Source: Methylococcus sp. UBA6136
GTDB taxonomy: Bacteria; Pseudomonadota; Gammaproteobacteria; Methylococcales; Methylococcaceae
Direction: 5' to 3'
Length of the DNA stretch: 7,351 nucleotides
Assembly (NCBI GenBank): GCA_002423305.1
Contig: DIVI01000164.1
Coordinates: 1-7,351 of the forward strand
Position numbers and translations under genes: made by a program. Each line of letters starts with the position of its first letter. Position 1 is the first letter of the stretch. Shown here in pieces: positions 7,173 through 7,351 of this stretch. The notes under the pieces are model-generated. The model saw only the letters and a program-made list of their open reading frames with translations. It searched no databases and was not told the DNA's origin.

Positions 7173-7289
7173 TTAAAAGATGGCGCCGGGGTAGCCCTTA
7201 GCCATCAAGACGACCTCAGACCCCACTTGCAATCCACTTATAGCAAGCTTGCCCCCAGTGTTGTCAATCCAAACTTGAATGCAATTCAT
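7173..7289 (-). CDS. Doubtful 38-codon ORF upstream of the amidase gene
   Basis: An ATG at 7289 opens a 38-residue frame (MNCIQVWIDNTGGKLAISGL, then QVGSEVVLMAKGYPGAIF) that ends at TAA 7175-7173, exactly in the T-run of the hairpin described separately. Its amino-acid composition looks protein-like and could be read as a small beta-strand remnant, but I do not recognise it. There is no good ribosome-binding site, only AAGAC nearby. An in-frame TAA lies two codons upstream of the ATG. The candidate promoter for the amidase gene lies inside the ORF, which argues against its being a leader peptide of that transcript. It may be chance, a gene remnant, or the tail of something lost. Confidence 0.2.
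   Translation of the reverse strand: MNCIQVWIDNTGGKLAISGLQVGSEVVLMAKGYPGAIF
7175..7206 (-). terminator. Terminator-like hairpin in front of the amidase gene
   Basis: On the minus strand GATGGC (7206-7201) pairs with GCCATC (7184-7179). An inner GGG/CCC pairing around CTA lies between them, and TTTT (7178-7175) follows directly. A GC-containing stem with a short T-run is the shape of a weak Rho-independent terminator. It lies about 95 bases before the amidase start and downstream of a promoter-like sequence. It could therefore end transcription arriving from the right, or act as a leader attenuator. The T-run is only four long, so efficiency is doubtful. Confidence 0.4.
7237..7267 (-). promoter_or_regulatory. 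Candidate sigma-70 promoter upstream of the amidase gene
   Basis: Reading the minus strand, a perfect -35 hexamer TTGACA (7267-7262) is followed after 19 bases by TATAAG (7242-7237), which matches the -10 consensus at 5 of 6 positions. The spacing is longer than the preferred 17, which would weaken it. Transcription would start near 7230 and give a leader of about 150 bases before the ATG at 7080. The terminator-like hairpin lies within that leader. It is the best promoter-like sequence I see in the last 271 bases. Confidence 0.4.
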
Positions 7290-7351
7290 GTCTTATCGAA
7301 TCTTTATTGGATCGTTGGGCTCCATGCCTGAGGTTCCCTTCATTCTTCGCC

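Noticed and set aside
7289..7351. Tail of another gene entering from the right on the minus strand
   Set aside because: One minus-strand frame is open from the edge for about 28 codons before TGA and another ends at TAA near 7293. Neither is long enough or recognisable enough to call a gene end.

Overview
The window looks like chromosomal DNA of a gammaproteobacterium. The gene order miaB, phoH-like (ybeZ), ybeY is the classic proteobacterial arrangement, usually followed by corC/ybeX and lnt beyond the left edge. The MiaB, PhoH and DUF2232-like sequences all read like gammaproteobacterial versions. I cannot name the genus. Base composition is moderately GC-rich. The rightmost gene looks somewhat more A/T-rich by eye.

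Layout, left to right. (1) Bases 1-2713, minus strand, hold a tight RNA-modification and RNA-maturation operon read from right to left: miaB, phoH-like and ybeY. miaB and phoH overlap by 8 bases. phoH and ybeY share one base (TGATG). ybeY is cut by the window edge just after its metal-binding histidines. (2) A 130-base divergent intergenic region separates miaB from a plus-strand gene at 2844-3554, which encodes a 236-residue cytoplasmic protein of unknown function. (3) Convergent to it, bases 3589-5209 on the minus strand hold a membrane-protein pair: a DUF2232-type polytopic protein followed closely by a rhomboid intramembrane serine protease. (4) A 203-base spacer with a strong interrupted hairpin follows. 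(5) Bases 5413-7080, minus strand, encode a large secreted member of the acetamidase/formamidase (FmdA/AmdA) family. (6) The last 271 bases are non-coding or nearly so. On the minus strand they hold a promoter-like sequence and then a terminator-like hairpin before the secreted amidase gene, plus a doubtful 38-codon ORF ending in the hairpin's T-run.

How the genes work together. MiaB performs ms2 modification at A37 of tRNA, YbeY acts in rRNA maturation and ribosome quality control, and the PhoH-like ATPase is its usual genomic partner. The first block is therefore a translation-maintenance operon. The rhomboid and DUF2232 genes probably form a two-gene transcription unit, but no shared pathway is evident. 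The secreted amidase stands alone.

I saw no tRNA, rRNA, CRISPR array, insertion sequence or prophage signature. The least ordinary items are the oversized signal-peptide-bearing FmdA/AmdA protein with its possible attenuator-like leader, and the uncharacterised 236-residue gene divergent from miaB. I did not find convincing evidence for a new multi-gene system.
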